Notes: a model not told the origin generated them from the letters alone. A DNA stretch of 6,694 nt from JAJYZP01 sp049964535 (GCA_049964535.1 JBMFXG010000147.1:1-6694), one strand, 5' to 3'; positions 1 through 6,201 are shown, counted from the first letter of the stretch. Translations and numbers: made by a program.

Positions 1-647
1 GCGATAGCTCTCGACGGGTGCTGCGTGTCAGCAAGAATCGCTACGGTAAGTCTCCTGAGTATGCAGCTCTTGAAATGGATCTGGGTGGTCTACGGCCCGC
101 CGCTGAGCTTGGAGTGAGTGACGGTCCACGATCTGACCGGCCTGGTCGAGTACGCTATCCTGCTCTCTTTGGATCTCGAGTGGAGTTGGTTGAGGTACAA
201 GCCTTAGTGTCGGATACGTGCCGAGAGGCTTCTGCGCGACCGCTGTCGGAGGGGTTTGACGCCGGCCGCTTATCGCTCATTGTCGCGATTATCGACAAGG
301 TACTTGGCACTGATCTCTATCGACGTCAGGTCCTTGTGCAGGTTACAGGAGGGATTCACCTTGTCGATCCGGCCGCAGATCTGGCTATCGCCGTTGCCCT
401 TCTCTCGTCCTGCTGGGATCGAGCTCTTCCGTTTTTGTGGACGACCTATGGCGAGCTCTCGCTCCTTGGTGAGGTTCGGCGCGTGCGCGAGAGTCCTAGT
501 AGGCTCGCGCTCGTCAGAACACTTGGTTTTGAGAGGGTAGTACGGCCTGGTCAAGCAGGTGGTAACGAGGAAGACGTCGTCGACGATCTCGTCCGCGCTC
601 TGTACCGCCTTGGTTTGGGGGACTGTCTGGTGCGTGCGGTAGGCTGA
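1..647 (+). CDS. radA: DNA repair protein RadA (Sms), C-terminal part, 5' truncated by window edge
   Basis: RadA is a RecA-like, DnaB-type motor that promotes branch migration during recombinational repair. The frame is open to the left edge (first full codon at 3), so the zinc finger and Walker A/B core lie outside the window and 214 residues remain. Residues 11-15 read KNRYG, the RadA-specific KNRFG-type motif at the end of the ATPase core. The preceding SSRRVLRV matches the usual approach to that motif. The Lon-protease-like domain follows at about residues 45-180, with EVQALVS and DPAADLA(I)AVAL; as in RadA generally, the Lon catalytic serine is not conserved. A GTG at 18 is internal and not a real start. 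disA begins 4 nt after the stop, so the two genes are almost certainly co-transcribed. The pairing is known in actinobacteria and Firmicutes, where RadA is reported to modulate DisA activity. Identity is very sure. Confidence 0.95.
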   Translation, partial: DSSRRVLRVSKNRYGKSPEYAALEMDLGGLRPAAELGVSDGPRSDRPGRVRYPALFGSRVELVEVQALVSDTCREASARPLSEGFDAGRLSLIVAIIDKVLGTDLYRRQVLVQVTGGIHLVDPAADLAIAVALLSSCWDRALPFLWTTYGELSLLGEVRRVRESPSRLALVRTLGFERVVRPGQAGGNEEDVVDDLVRALYRLGLGDCLVRAVG

Positions 648-651
648 CAAC

Positions 652-1740
652 GTGGACGATCGAAGCGAGAATGAGTTCGTAGGTACGCTGAGAAGGGTGG
701 CCCCTGGCAGTGCTCTTCGGGAGGGTCTCGACCGAGTTCTACAGGCTCGTATGGGCGTGCTCGTTGTACTCGGAGATGGGCCAGAAGTGCTCTCGCTCTG
801 TTCTGGTGGATTTTTGGTTGACGCGGAGTTTACGCCACAGAAGCTCTATGAGTTGGCAAAGATGGATGGGGCACTCGTGCTCTCTGCGGACGGCTCTCGG
901 ATAGCAAGAGCAAACGTACATCTGGTGCCAGATCCAAGGGTTCCAACCAACGAGACGGGTACTCGACACAGAACTGCGGAACGAGTAGCTCGCAGTGTCG
1001 ATGTGCCAGTGATAGCGGTCTCCGAGGAGCTATCTGTGATCTCGGTCTATCGGGGAGAAAGGAAGCGCCAGCTGCAGCCAATCCCAACCGTACTAGCACG
1101 GGCAGACCAGGCTCTTTCGACCTTGGAGCGCTATAAGCAGCGTCTCGATTCAGTGATGGGTGCTCTATCGTCTCTCGAGATGCGTCAAGAGACGACCTTG
1201 AAAGACGTTCTGATCGTCCTTCAGCGAGCCGAGATGCTTCGAAGAATCTCGAGCGAAATTCGCTGGTACCTCGTCGAGCTTGGTGCGGATGGTCGGCTCG
1301 TTGAACTCCAGCTTAACGAGCTCTCGTTGGACTCGTCCTCGGACTATCGATCGGTCGTGAGCGATTTTCTCGGGCTCTGTAGCGATGACGATGTAGAGGC
1401 TATCGTTCGCTACCTCGCTTCTCTGTCGACCGCCGATCTTTTGGATACGAAGACCCTCGCCGCAGGTGTGGCCAAACGCGCGAGATGTGTGGACCTGCTG
1501 CAGCGAACTAGAGAGGTCGCTGATCCGCTCGTCATTGAGCTGGACTCTAAGGGACAGCGCGTTCTCTCGCTCATTCCGCATCTTCCTGAGTCGGTACAAG
1601 GTGCGGTGCTGCACGAGGTTGACTCACTGAGCGAGTTGGTGAGCCTAAGTGAAACAGATCTTAGCCGAATCCCGGGAGTCGGTGAGGAGTGGGCGAAGGT
1701 CATCAAGGGGCACCTTAGGATGCTGGTGGGGCGGTCATGA
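652..1740 (+). CDS. disA: DNA integrity scanning protein DisA, diadenylate cyclase
   Basis: DisA condenses two ATP into cyclic di-AMP and scans DNA for branched structures, at which its cyclase activity is inhibited. The protein has 362 residues, normal for the family. The N-terminal DAC domain (about 1-145) carries the diagnostic DGA motif at 72-74 within ELAKMDGALVLS, and the RHR motif at 105-107 within ETGTRHRTAERVA. Both are intact, so the enzyme should be active. A helical linker spans about 150-300. The C-terminal helix-hairpin-helix DNA-binding domain contains SRIPGVGEEWAKVIKG near 338-353. The start is GTG at 652 with only a weak Shine-Dalgarno (TAGG near 640), consistent with coupling to radA 4 nt upstream. 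The gene converges on the crp-like gene with 18 nt between stops and no clear terminator between them. Identity is very sure; the exact start fits the family N-terminus. Confidence 0.96.
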   Translation: MDDRSENEFVGTLRRVAPGSALREGLDRVLQARMGVLVVLGDGPEVLSLCSGGFLVDAEFTPQKLYELAKMDGALVLSADGSRIARANVHLVPDPRVPTNETGTRHRTAERVARSVDVPVIAVSEELSVISVYRGERKRQLQPIPTVLARADQALSTLERYKQRLDSVMGALSSLEMRQETTLKDVLIVLQRAEMLRRISSEIRWYLVELGADGRLVELQLNELSLDSSSDYRSVVSDFLGLCSDDDVEAIVRYLASLSTADLLDTKTLAAGVAKRARCVDLLQRTREVADPLVIELDSKGQRVLSLIPHLPESVQGAVLHEVDSLSELVSLSETDLSRIPGVGEEWAKVIKGHLRMLVGRS

Positions 1741-1758
1741 GGGTCTCTCTGCCTCGGT

Positions 1759-2430
1759 TTAGGCGTCCGAAAGCTCGAGGAACCTTTCTGAATCGATGAT
1801 GGTGTAGGTGTGGCCTTCCACGGTGAGAACACCCTCTTTGATGAGTGATGACAATGCCTTGTTGACTCGTTCTCTTGATGCGCCCACCAGTCCAGCGAGC
1901 TCTTCTTGTGTGAGTGGAAGGTAGAATCGGCTGCGTCCTTGAGCAAACTCCAGGAGTCGGCGTGCGGTTCGACCTGTGACATCGAGGAACATGGCGTTTG
2001 CCAGCGATTCGTCTGCGCTGCGTAGGCGTTTCGCAATGAGTTCTACCATTGCCCACATCGCTTGTGGGCGTCGCTGCAAGGCGGTCCTCATGACCGAGAA
2101 TGGTATCGTCAACAGCTCGGTTCTTTCTAGAACACGAGCGGTGGCTGAGCGACCTTGACGATCGAAAAGGCTCATCTCACCGAGGAGATCGCCTCGTTCC
2201 ATGAGAGCCACGATCGACTCTTTATTGTCGCTTACTCGCTTGACGATGCCGATTCGACCGTTTGCGACAACAAAGAGATCGTTGGCTTCGTCTCCTTCGC
2301 TGAAGAGGATTTGCGATCGGAGCAGGGTTATCTTCCGTGTGCGACGTACCACTTCATCGAGCAAGGTAGGGTCGAGAACACGAAAGAGTGGTGTCTCAGA
2401 GAGCAGCGTCCGTGCGTCGACGTACGAGAT
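1759..2430 (-). CDS. Crp/Fnr-family transcriptional regulator, GlxR/CRP-like (probable AUC start)
   Basis: This is a cyclic-nucleotide-binding transcription factor of 223 residues from the proposed start (GlxR has about 227). The effector-binding beta-barrel (about 16-110) holds the phosphate-binding cassette GEMSLFD...GRSATA at 84-97. Its Glu and Arg-Ser match the cAMP-contacting residues of CRP, so cAMP is a likely ligand. A dimerisation helix spans about 112-150. The winged helix-turn-helix (about 174-192) reads LTQEELAGLVGASRERVNKAL, very close to GlxR, suggesting a TGTGA-type half-site. Start: the first conventional start codon is TTG at 2364, but family homology runs upstream without a break (LLSETPLFRVLDP matches GlxR ILSRAGIFQGVDP). 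The frame is closed by a stop at 2455-2457. No ATG, GTG or TTG lies between. ATC at 2428-2430 follows an excellent Shine-Dalgarno, so I start there. A CTG at 2404-2406 or a sequencing indel are alternatives. Family certain, start tentative, target genes unknown. Confidence 0.88.
   Translation of the reverse strand: MSYVDARTLLSETPLFRVLDPTLLDEVVRRTRKITLLRSQILFSEGDEANDLFVVANGRIGIVKRVSDNKESIVALMERGDLLGEMSLFDRQGRSATARVLERTELLTIPFSVMRTALQRRPQAMWAMVELIAKRLRSADESLANAMFLDVTGRTARRLLEFAQGRSRFYLPLTQEELAGLVGASRERVNKALSSLIKEGVLTVEGHTYTIIDSERFLELSDA
2412..2425. repeat. Near-perfect palindrome at the start of the crp-like gene
   Basis: GTGCGTCGACGTAC is a 14-bp dyad with 12 of 14 positions symmetric around GTCGAC. 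It lies within the first codons of the crp-like gene if that gene starts at 2430. It could be an operator for autoregulation, but it does not resemble the TGTGA-N6-TCACA site expected for this family, and it may be coincidental. Confidence 0.3.
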
Positions 2431-2435
2431 ACACG

Positions 2436-2444
2436 CACCCCCTT
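2436..2444 (-). promoter_or_regulatory. Shine-Dalgarno sequence of the crp-like gene
   Basis: Read on the minus strand this is AAGGGGGTG, which differs from the full anti-Shine-Dalgarno complement AAGGAGGTG at one base that can still form a G-U wobble pair. It ends 5 nt before ATC at 2428-2430, an ideal distance for initiation there. It is 71 nt from the TTG at 2364, far too distant to serve it. Nearby GTG codons are in other frames; the one at 2432-2434 meets a stop after 12 codons. This site is the main reason for placing the start at the AUC codon. Confidence 0.65.
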
Positions 2445-2451
2445 GTCCGTT

Positions 2452-2474
2452 GGTCTATCCGCTATCCCTAGACC
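2452..2474. promoter_or_regulatory. Inverted repeat in the divergent crp-like/carD control region
   Basis: GGTCTA (2452-2457) and TAGACC (2469-2474) are perfect 6-bp inverted arms separated by 11 nt. The element ends 5 nt upstream of the candidate carD -10 box at 2480-2485, so it covers the place where a -35 element would be. It also lies just 5' of the Shine-Dalgarno of the crp-like gene on the other strand. It could be a repressor or activator operator acting on carD, or an RNA hairpin in the crp-like leader. No protein is known to bind it; function is inferred from position only. Confidence 0.4.
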
Positions 2475-2479
2475 CCGAG

Positions 2480-2490
2480 TACAATAGTAT
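2480..2490 (+). promoter_or_regulatory. Candidate -10 region of the carD operon promoter
   Basis: TACAAT at 2480-2485 is one base from the consensus TATAAT, and an overlapping second candidate, TAGTAT, lies at 2485-2490. No convincing -35 hexamer is found 16-18 nt upstream. With transcription starting near 2492 the leader would be about 55 nt. On the minus strand the same bases give TACTAT (2489-2484), a possible -10 box for the divergent crp-like gene, so the two promoters may overlap and compete. This is a motif reading by eye. Confidence 0.42.
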
Positions 2491-2547
2491 GCGGTAGATC
2501 GCAGCTTCGCAGTCCAGCCATTTCAGCGGAGCAACGAGGGAGATAAA

Positions 2548-3027
2548 GTGACATTCAATGTAGGTGACAAAGTGGTCTATCCGCACCACGGTGCTGCGAT
2601 TATCGAACGCAAAGAAGTCAAGGTGGTGGCAGGAGTCGAAAAGGAGTTTCTTGTCCTGCGACTGGCGTATGGAGACTTAACCCTGATGGTCCCCTCGGAG
2701 AACGCTGCCGATGTAGGGCTTCGAGAGGTGATCAACGACGAGGAGGTCGAGGAGGTATTCGCTGTCCTTAGAAAGAAGGAGGCTCGGATGCCAACGAACT
2801 GGTCTCGTAGGTTTAAGAACCACGTCGAAAAGCTGAAATCTGGTGATATCTATCAGGTTGCTGAGGTAGTTCGGAATCTGAGCATTCGCGATAAGGATAA
2901 GGGGCTCTCAGCTGGGGAGAAACGAATGCTCTCAAAGGCTCGGCAGGTATTGGTCTCAGAGTTGACCTTTGCCCTCGACTGTAGTGTTGAAGAGGCAGAG
3001 GTCAAACTCGATGGTGCGCTCGAATAA
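2548..3027 (+). CDS. carD: CarD-family RNA polymerase-binding transcription regulator
   Basis: CarD binds the RNA polymerase beta subunit and stabilises the open promoter complex, especially at rRNA and other housekeeping promoters; it is essential in mycobacteria. The 159 residues match M. tuberculosis CarD (162) along their length. The N-terminal Tudor-like RNAP-interaction domain (about 1-53) begins FNVGDKVVYPHHGAA. The C-terminal helical DNA-binding domain has PTNWSRR with the promoter-wedging tryptophan exactly at position 85, then VAEVVRNL and GLSAGEKRMLSKARQ. Compared with the mycobacterial protein, the RNAP-contacting Arg25 is Lys here and Arg47 is Met. The start is GTG at 2548, preceded by GAGGGAG at 2536-2542. 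It is the first gene of the carD-ispDF-rlmB operon and is divergent from the crp-like gene. Identity is very sure. Confidence 0.96.
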   Translation: MTFNVGDKVVYPHHGAAIIERKEVKVVAGVEKEFLVLRLAYGDLTLMVPSENAADVGLREVINDEEVEEVFAVLRKKEARMPTNWSRRFKNHVEKLKSGDIYQVAEVVRNLSIRDKDKGLSAGEKRMLSKARQVLVSELTFALDCSVEEAEVKLDGALE

Positions 3028-3041
3028 CTGAGCTTCTTGGG

Positions 3042-4187
3042 GTGGAGGCATGGTGCATCGTCGTTGCCGGCGGATCGGGATCGAGATTTGGTGGCCTCAA
3101 ACAGTTTGAATCCGTTGACGGGACAACCGTTCTTGAGCAGAGTGTTCGCGTTGCAAGACTGCACGTTGCAAAGGTTGTGGCCGTCGTTCCAGCAGGTTAT
3201 GAGAGTACACCCGGTAGGTTCGGCGCAGATCTAGTAGTTCCTGGCGGCGCAACGAGATCTGACTCGGTCAAAGCGGGGTTGGCGGTCGTTGGCGAGAACG
3301 CGACACACGTGCTCGTTCACGACGGAGCGCGACCATTTGTCACAGGGGACGTCTTTCTTCGAGTGCTTGCAGCTCTTGCGGACGGAGCCCGAGCAGTTAT
3401 TCCGGTGCTCGATGTAACGGACACGGTCAAAGAGATCGAAGGTGACCATATCGTCAGAACCCTCGATCGTAACAAGCTTGCAATCGTACAAACTCCCCAG
3501 GGATTTACGAGGGATGATCTCGCTGCCATGTATGCACTTGGACGAGTCGAGAGCGACGATGCGGCATTGGCGGAGCAGATCGGAATACCGGTGCTCTGTG
3601 TGGCCGGCGATGCCGACAACGTTAAGATAACGAGGCCCTCAGATCGGCTTCTCCTCAACGGAGGAGCTCACCGTAGTTCATTGGTCGACACTGTTGCCCG
3701 GGAGATCGTGCGGACGATTCGAGTAGGTTTTGGCTTCGACGCACATCGGTTCTCGGACGATCCTCGTCGGAAACTCGTACTCTGTGGCGTCGAGTTCGAT
3801 GGTCTTGGTCTCGAAGGGCATAGTGATGCAGATGTAGGCTGCCATGCCGTGGCGGACGCCTTGCTCGGGGCCGCAGGAGAGGGTGGTATCGGCGATCACT
3901 TTCCGGCAAGTGATATGGCACTCTCTGGAGCTAACTCCCTTCAGTTGCTTGGAGCCTGTCGAGATAAGGTGGAGGCTAAGGATTTTGTTCTGGTCAATAC
4001 GGATTTGACCTTGATCTGCGAGACACCGGTTCTTGCTCCGCGTCGCATGGAGATGGAACGGCGGCTCACCGACGTCCTTGGCTCCTCCGTCTGCGTGAAA
4101 GGTAAGAGAACCGAGGGTCTCGGGTCGATAGGGCGTCGTGAGGGAATTGCTGCCGTGGCATCGGTCACGATAATGAAGAGAGGTTGA
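3042..4187 (+). CDS. ispDF: Bifunctional MEP-pathway enzyme IspD-IspF
   Basis: This fused enzyme catalyses two steps of the MEP isoprenoid pathway: CTP-dependent formation of CDP-methylerythritol (IspD) and cyclisation of its 2-phosphate to MEcPP (IspF). IspD spans about 1-222: the nucleotide-binding signature AGGSGSRFG-LKQ at 9-21, GATRSDSVKAGL at 69-80, VHDGARPF at 92-99, TPQGF at 151-155 and KITRPSD at 195-201. IspF spans about 227-381: RVGFGFDAH at 227-235, GHSDADV at 259-265, and the metal ligands Asp233, His235 and His268. The usual KATTxE active-site loop reads KGKRTE at 353-358, and GFTGRGEG reads GSIGRREG. The 381 residues equal the two domains joined directly. The GTG start at 3042 fits the IspD N-terminus; its Shine-Dalgarno is weak, and it lies 14 nt after carD, suggesting coupling. 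No IspE lies between or beside them. Identity is very sure. Confidence 0.96.
   Translation: MEAWCIVVAGGSGSRFGGLKQFESVDGTTVLEQSVRVARLHVAKVVAVVPAGYESTPGRFGADLVVPGGATRSDSVKAGLAVVGENATHVLVHDGARPFVTGDVFLRVLAALADGARAVIPVLDVTDTVKEIEGDHIVRTLDRNKLAIVQTPQGFTRDDLAAMYALGRVESDDAALAEQIGIPVLCVAGDADNVKITRPSDRLLLNGGAHRSSLVDTVAREIVRTIRVGFGFDAHRFSDDPRRKLVLCGVEFDGLGLEGHSDADVGCHAVADALLGAAGEGGIGDHFPASDMALSGANSLQLLGACRDKVEAKDFVLVNTDLTLICETPVLAPRRMEMERRLTDVLGSSVCVKGKRTEGLGSIGRREGIAAVASVTIMKRG
4178..4183 (+). promoter_or_regulatory. Shine-Dalgarno deciding the rlmB start
   Basis: GAGAGG lies 6 nt before GTG at 4190-4192. The in-frame TTG at 4184-4186 abuts it with no spacer. The GTG is therefore the better start, although TTG at 4184 (285 residues, TTGA overlap with the ispDF stop) is the longest reading. 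Confidence 0.55.
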
Positions 4188-4189
4188 AA

Positions 4190-5041
4190 GTGGCACAGGG
4201 AAGCGCTCGGCGAGGTCTACGACCTCCGAGAGTTCAGCGTCCTCAAGATGGACCGCGACGAGCACCGGCGCGTGAGATAGAGCTCGGTGGTGATCAGATA
4301 GAAGGTCGAAGGGCGGTGTTTGAGGCGTTGCGGGCGAATCGACGCGCTGTGCGAGAGGTATGGTTCGATGCGGGACTTGAGCGTACAGGGTTAGTTTCAG
4401 AGATTGCGCATCTAGCGCTTCAACGAGGTGTCCCACTTATTGAAGTAACCAACGCTCGTTTTGATAGGACGGTTCGTTCGGACTCTTCTCAAGGCGTTCT
4501 TGCTTTCGCTGAACCGTTGAGGGATTTGACGCTCGTAGAGTTGGTGAAATCGTGTCGTCGTCAACCCGCTCTGATGCTTCTTGACCATGTCACTGATCCG
4601 CGAAATCTTGGAGCCATACTCCGAAGTGCGGAGTGCGCCGGCTTTGAAGGAATCGTAATAGCGGAGCGTCGCTCGACCAAGGTTACGCCAACGGTGACGA
4701 AGACCTCGGCCGGGGCCGTTGAGTACCTCCGATTCGCAATGGTGGGTGGTGTTCCGGCAGCGATTGAAGAGCTCAAGGCTCTGGGAGTCTGGATCGTAGG
4801 TCTTGATCCCGCTGGCAGTCAGGAGATCTTTGACGTTGAACTCTTGACGGAACCGCTTGCACTCGTTCTCGGCTCTGAGGGGAAGGGACTCTCTCGATTA
4901 GTTCGGGAACGTTGTGATATTGTGGCCACCATTCCCCAAAGTGGCTCGATTGCGTCGCTGAACGTGTCGGCCGCTGCGTCAGTTGCGTGTTTTGCGGTTC
5001 AGCGCGCACGGACTGCTAGGCACCTTCTCCCCTCACGTTAG
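4190..5041 (+). CDS. rlmB: TrmH/SpoU-family rRNA 2'-O-ribose methyltransferase, probably RlmB (23S rRNA Gm2251)
   Basis: This SAM-dependent trefoil-knot methyltransferase probably methylates G2251 in the P-loop of 23S rRNA. From GTG it has 283 residues; a TTG two codons upstream is the alternative start. The first 30 or so residues are rich in Arg, Pro and Gln and look disordered, as is common in actinobacterial RlmB and likely to contact RNA. The substrate-binding domain (about 36-108) starts QIEGRRAVFEALRANRRAVREVWF. The SpoU domain has motif 1 at 136-148 (DPRNLGAILRSAE, with the catalytic-region Asn and Arg), motif 2 at 225-234 (LVLGSEGKGL), and motif 3 at 248-265 (IPQSGSIASLNVSAAASV), which forms the knot and SAM pocket. 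All key residues are present. It follows ispDF by 2 nt; in mycobacteria cysS sits between them but is missing here. Family certain; RlmB rather than another TrmH paralogue rests on synteny and the N-terminal domain. Confidence 0.9.
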   Translation: MAQGSARRGLRPPRVQRPQDGPRRAPAREIELGGDQIEGRRAVFEALRANRRAVREVWFDAGLERTGLVSEIAHLALQRGVPLIEVTNARFDRTVRSDSSQGVLAFAEPLRDLTLVELVKSCRRQPALMLLDHVTDPRNLGAILRSAECAGFEGIVIAERRSTKVTPTVTKTSAGAVEYLRFAMVGGVPAAIEELKALGVWIVGLDPAGSQEIFDVELLTEPLALVLGSEGKGLSRLVRERCDIVATIPQSGSIASLNVSAAASVACFAVQRARTARHLLPSR

Positions 5042-5053
5042 TGAGAAGAGAAG
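5024..5053 (+). terminator. Hairpin over the rlmB stop codon, possible operon terminator
   Basis: CTTCTC (5024-5029) pairs with GAGAAG (5048-5053), and CTCAC (5032-5036) pairs with GTGAG (5041-5045), around a GTTA loop and a symmetric CC/AA internal loop. That gives 11 base pairs in 30 nt. The stop codon TAG (5039-5041) lies at the loop and the first base of the 3' arm. There is no U-tract after it, so it is not a textbook intrinsic terminator. It may instead be an RNA 3'-end or stability element. It closes the carD-ispDF-rlmB operon by position. Confidence 0.42.
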
Positions 5054-5250
5054 ATGCTGAACAGTAAGCAGTATTACCCTAACCCAGGCGTCTGACTTAT
5101 CTGTAATTTCTCGGATGTTCTTCGTTGCGCGCTCTGGCAGCTCTGCGAACTTCATAGAGAGATCCCGTCACCCCGGGAATGTTGAGTGTGCAACTAATGT
5201 TCTGGAGCTATCAGGGGACTCTAATGAGTTGAAATGGAGCGAGGCCGGCT

Positions 5251-6201
5251 ATGCCAGCAGTTCAGGTTGAAAATATCTTTGCACTCAATAAGGTCGAGGC
5301 GACGGTTGAAGAAGTTCTAGCATCGCGATCCGTGTTATCGAGGACGGTTGCCCCGAAGGGATACGAAGGTGAAGGATTCCCGGTTCGACGAGCTTTCGCA
5401 GGTGTAGCTCCGGAGTTACTCGATCCGTTCGTCCATATGGACCAGATGGGTGAAGTTGACTATGCACCTGGCGAACCGAAAGGTACTCCATGGCATCCCC
5501 ATCGCGGCTTTGAGACTGTCACGTACATCATTGATGGGACTTTTGACCATCGGGACTCTCACGGTGGGGGTGGCCGTATTACTAACGGTGCAACGCAGTG
5601 GATGACGGCCGGTAGCGGTCTCTTGCACATCGAGGTGCCGCCGGAAGAACTCGTCGTAACGGGCGGGCTCTTTCATGGCCTACAGCTCTGGGTTAATCTC
5701 CCGGCAAGCCAAAAGTGGATTCACCCACAGTATCAGAGCATCGAACCGACCGCTGTTACCTTGCTGTCCTCTGATGATGGAGGCTCCTTAGTGCGGTTAA
5801 TTGCGGGCGGGCTTGGTGCACAGAGAGGTCCAGGATCGACTCAGACGCCGATCAATTTCATCCACGCCACTGTGGCACCCGGTTCTCGCCTCCATCTGCC
5901 CTGGCCGACGGAGTTCAATGGATTGATCTACGCGCTCGACGGGAATGGGTTTGTCGGACAGAATCAGGTGGCGTTACAAGGAGGGGAGCTTGCGGTGCTT
6001 GGATCGGGGCTATCCATTGAGGTGTACGGCGGTGATGTGGTCGATTCTCGGTCTGAGAACTTCGAGGTCATTATTCTTGGTGGGCGTCCAATTCGCGAAC
6101 CGATCGCATGGTATGGACCATTCGTGATGAACACGCAGGCCGAACTTGCTCAGGCCTTTGAGGACTACCGTACCGGCAAATTGGGATCCATTCCTGCGTA
6201 A
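5251..6201 (+). CDS. Pirin-family cupin protein
   Basis: Pirins are bicupin, metal-binding proteins; some are quercetin 2,3-dioxygenases, others act as redox-sensing co-regulators, and the role of most bacterial members is unknown. The 316 residues are a normal length. The N-terminal cupin (about 45-150) carries all four metal ligands: His82 and His84 in WHPHRGFETV, then His126 and Glu128 in GSGLLHIE, where the family usually has HSE. FDHRDS at 98-103 is also typical. The C-terminal cupin (about 190-285) is degenerate, as in other pirins, and the family ending REPIAWYGPFVMNT is at about 282-295. The start is ATG at 5251, with GAGG at 5241-5244 six nt upstream. It stands 209 nt after rlmB, so it likely has its own promoter, though I found no convincing -35/-10 pair there. 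There is no signal peptide, so it is cytoplasmic. Family certain, substrate unknown. Confidence 0.93.
   Translation: MPAVQVENIFALNKVEATVEEVLASRSVLSRTVAPKGYEGEGFPVRRAFAGVAPELLDPFVHMDQMGEVDYAPGEPKGTPWHPHRGFETVTYIIDGTFDHRDSHGGGGRITNGATQWMTAGSGLLHIEVPPEELVVTGGLFHGLQLWVNLPASQKWIHPQYQSIEPTAVTLLSSDDGGSLVRLIAGGLGAQRGPGSTQTPINFIHATVAPGSRLHLPWPTEFNGLIYALDGNGFVGQNQVALQGGELAVLGSGLSIEVYGGDVVDSRSENFEVIILGGRPIREPIAWYGPFVMNTQAELAQAFEDYRTGKLGSIPA

Noticed and set aside
1741..1790. Bidirectional terminator between disA and the crp-like gene
   Set aside because: Only a 5-bp CCTCG/CGAGG pairing with a 19-nt loop is present, extending into the crp-like coding region and without T-tracts.
1410..2036. 208-codon open frame on the minus strand
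   Set aside because: It spans the disA 3' half antisense and overlaps the crp-like gene in another frame, and its Ser/Arg/Thr-rich translation resembles no protein.
3678..4436. 252-codon open frame on the minus strand
   Set aside because: It is antisense to the well-conserved IspF domain and rlmB 5' end, and its translation matches no family; it is a by-product of codon bias.
4913..4930. TGTGA-like half-sites as Crp-family operators (also near 1034 and 1973)
   Set aside because: They lie inside coding sequence, lack a proper inverted partner at 6-nt spacing, and are not near any promoter.
5078..5086. CCTAACCC also found at 6633 and inverted at 6659, suggesting a dispersed repeat
   Set aside because: The shared sequence is only 8-9 nt with unrelated flanks, and the copies at 6633 and 6659 are explained by their own hairpin.
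5054..5250. Promoter or small RNA upstream of the pirin gene
   Set aside because: TTGAGT at 5182-5187 has no -10 partner at 16-19 nt, and no stable fold or conserved RNA motif stood out.
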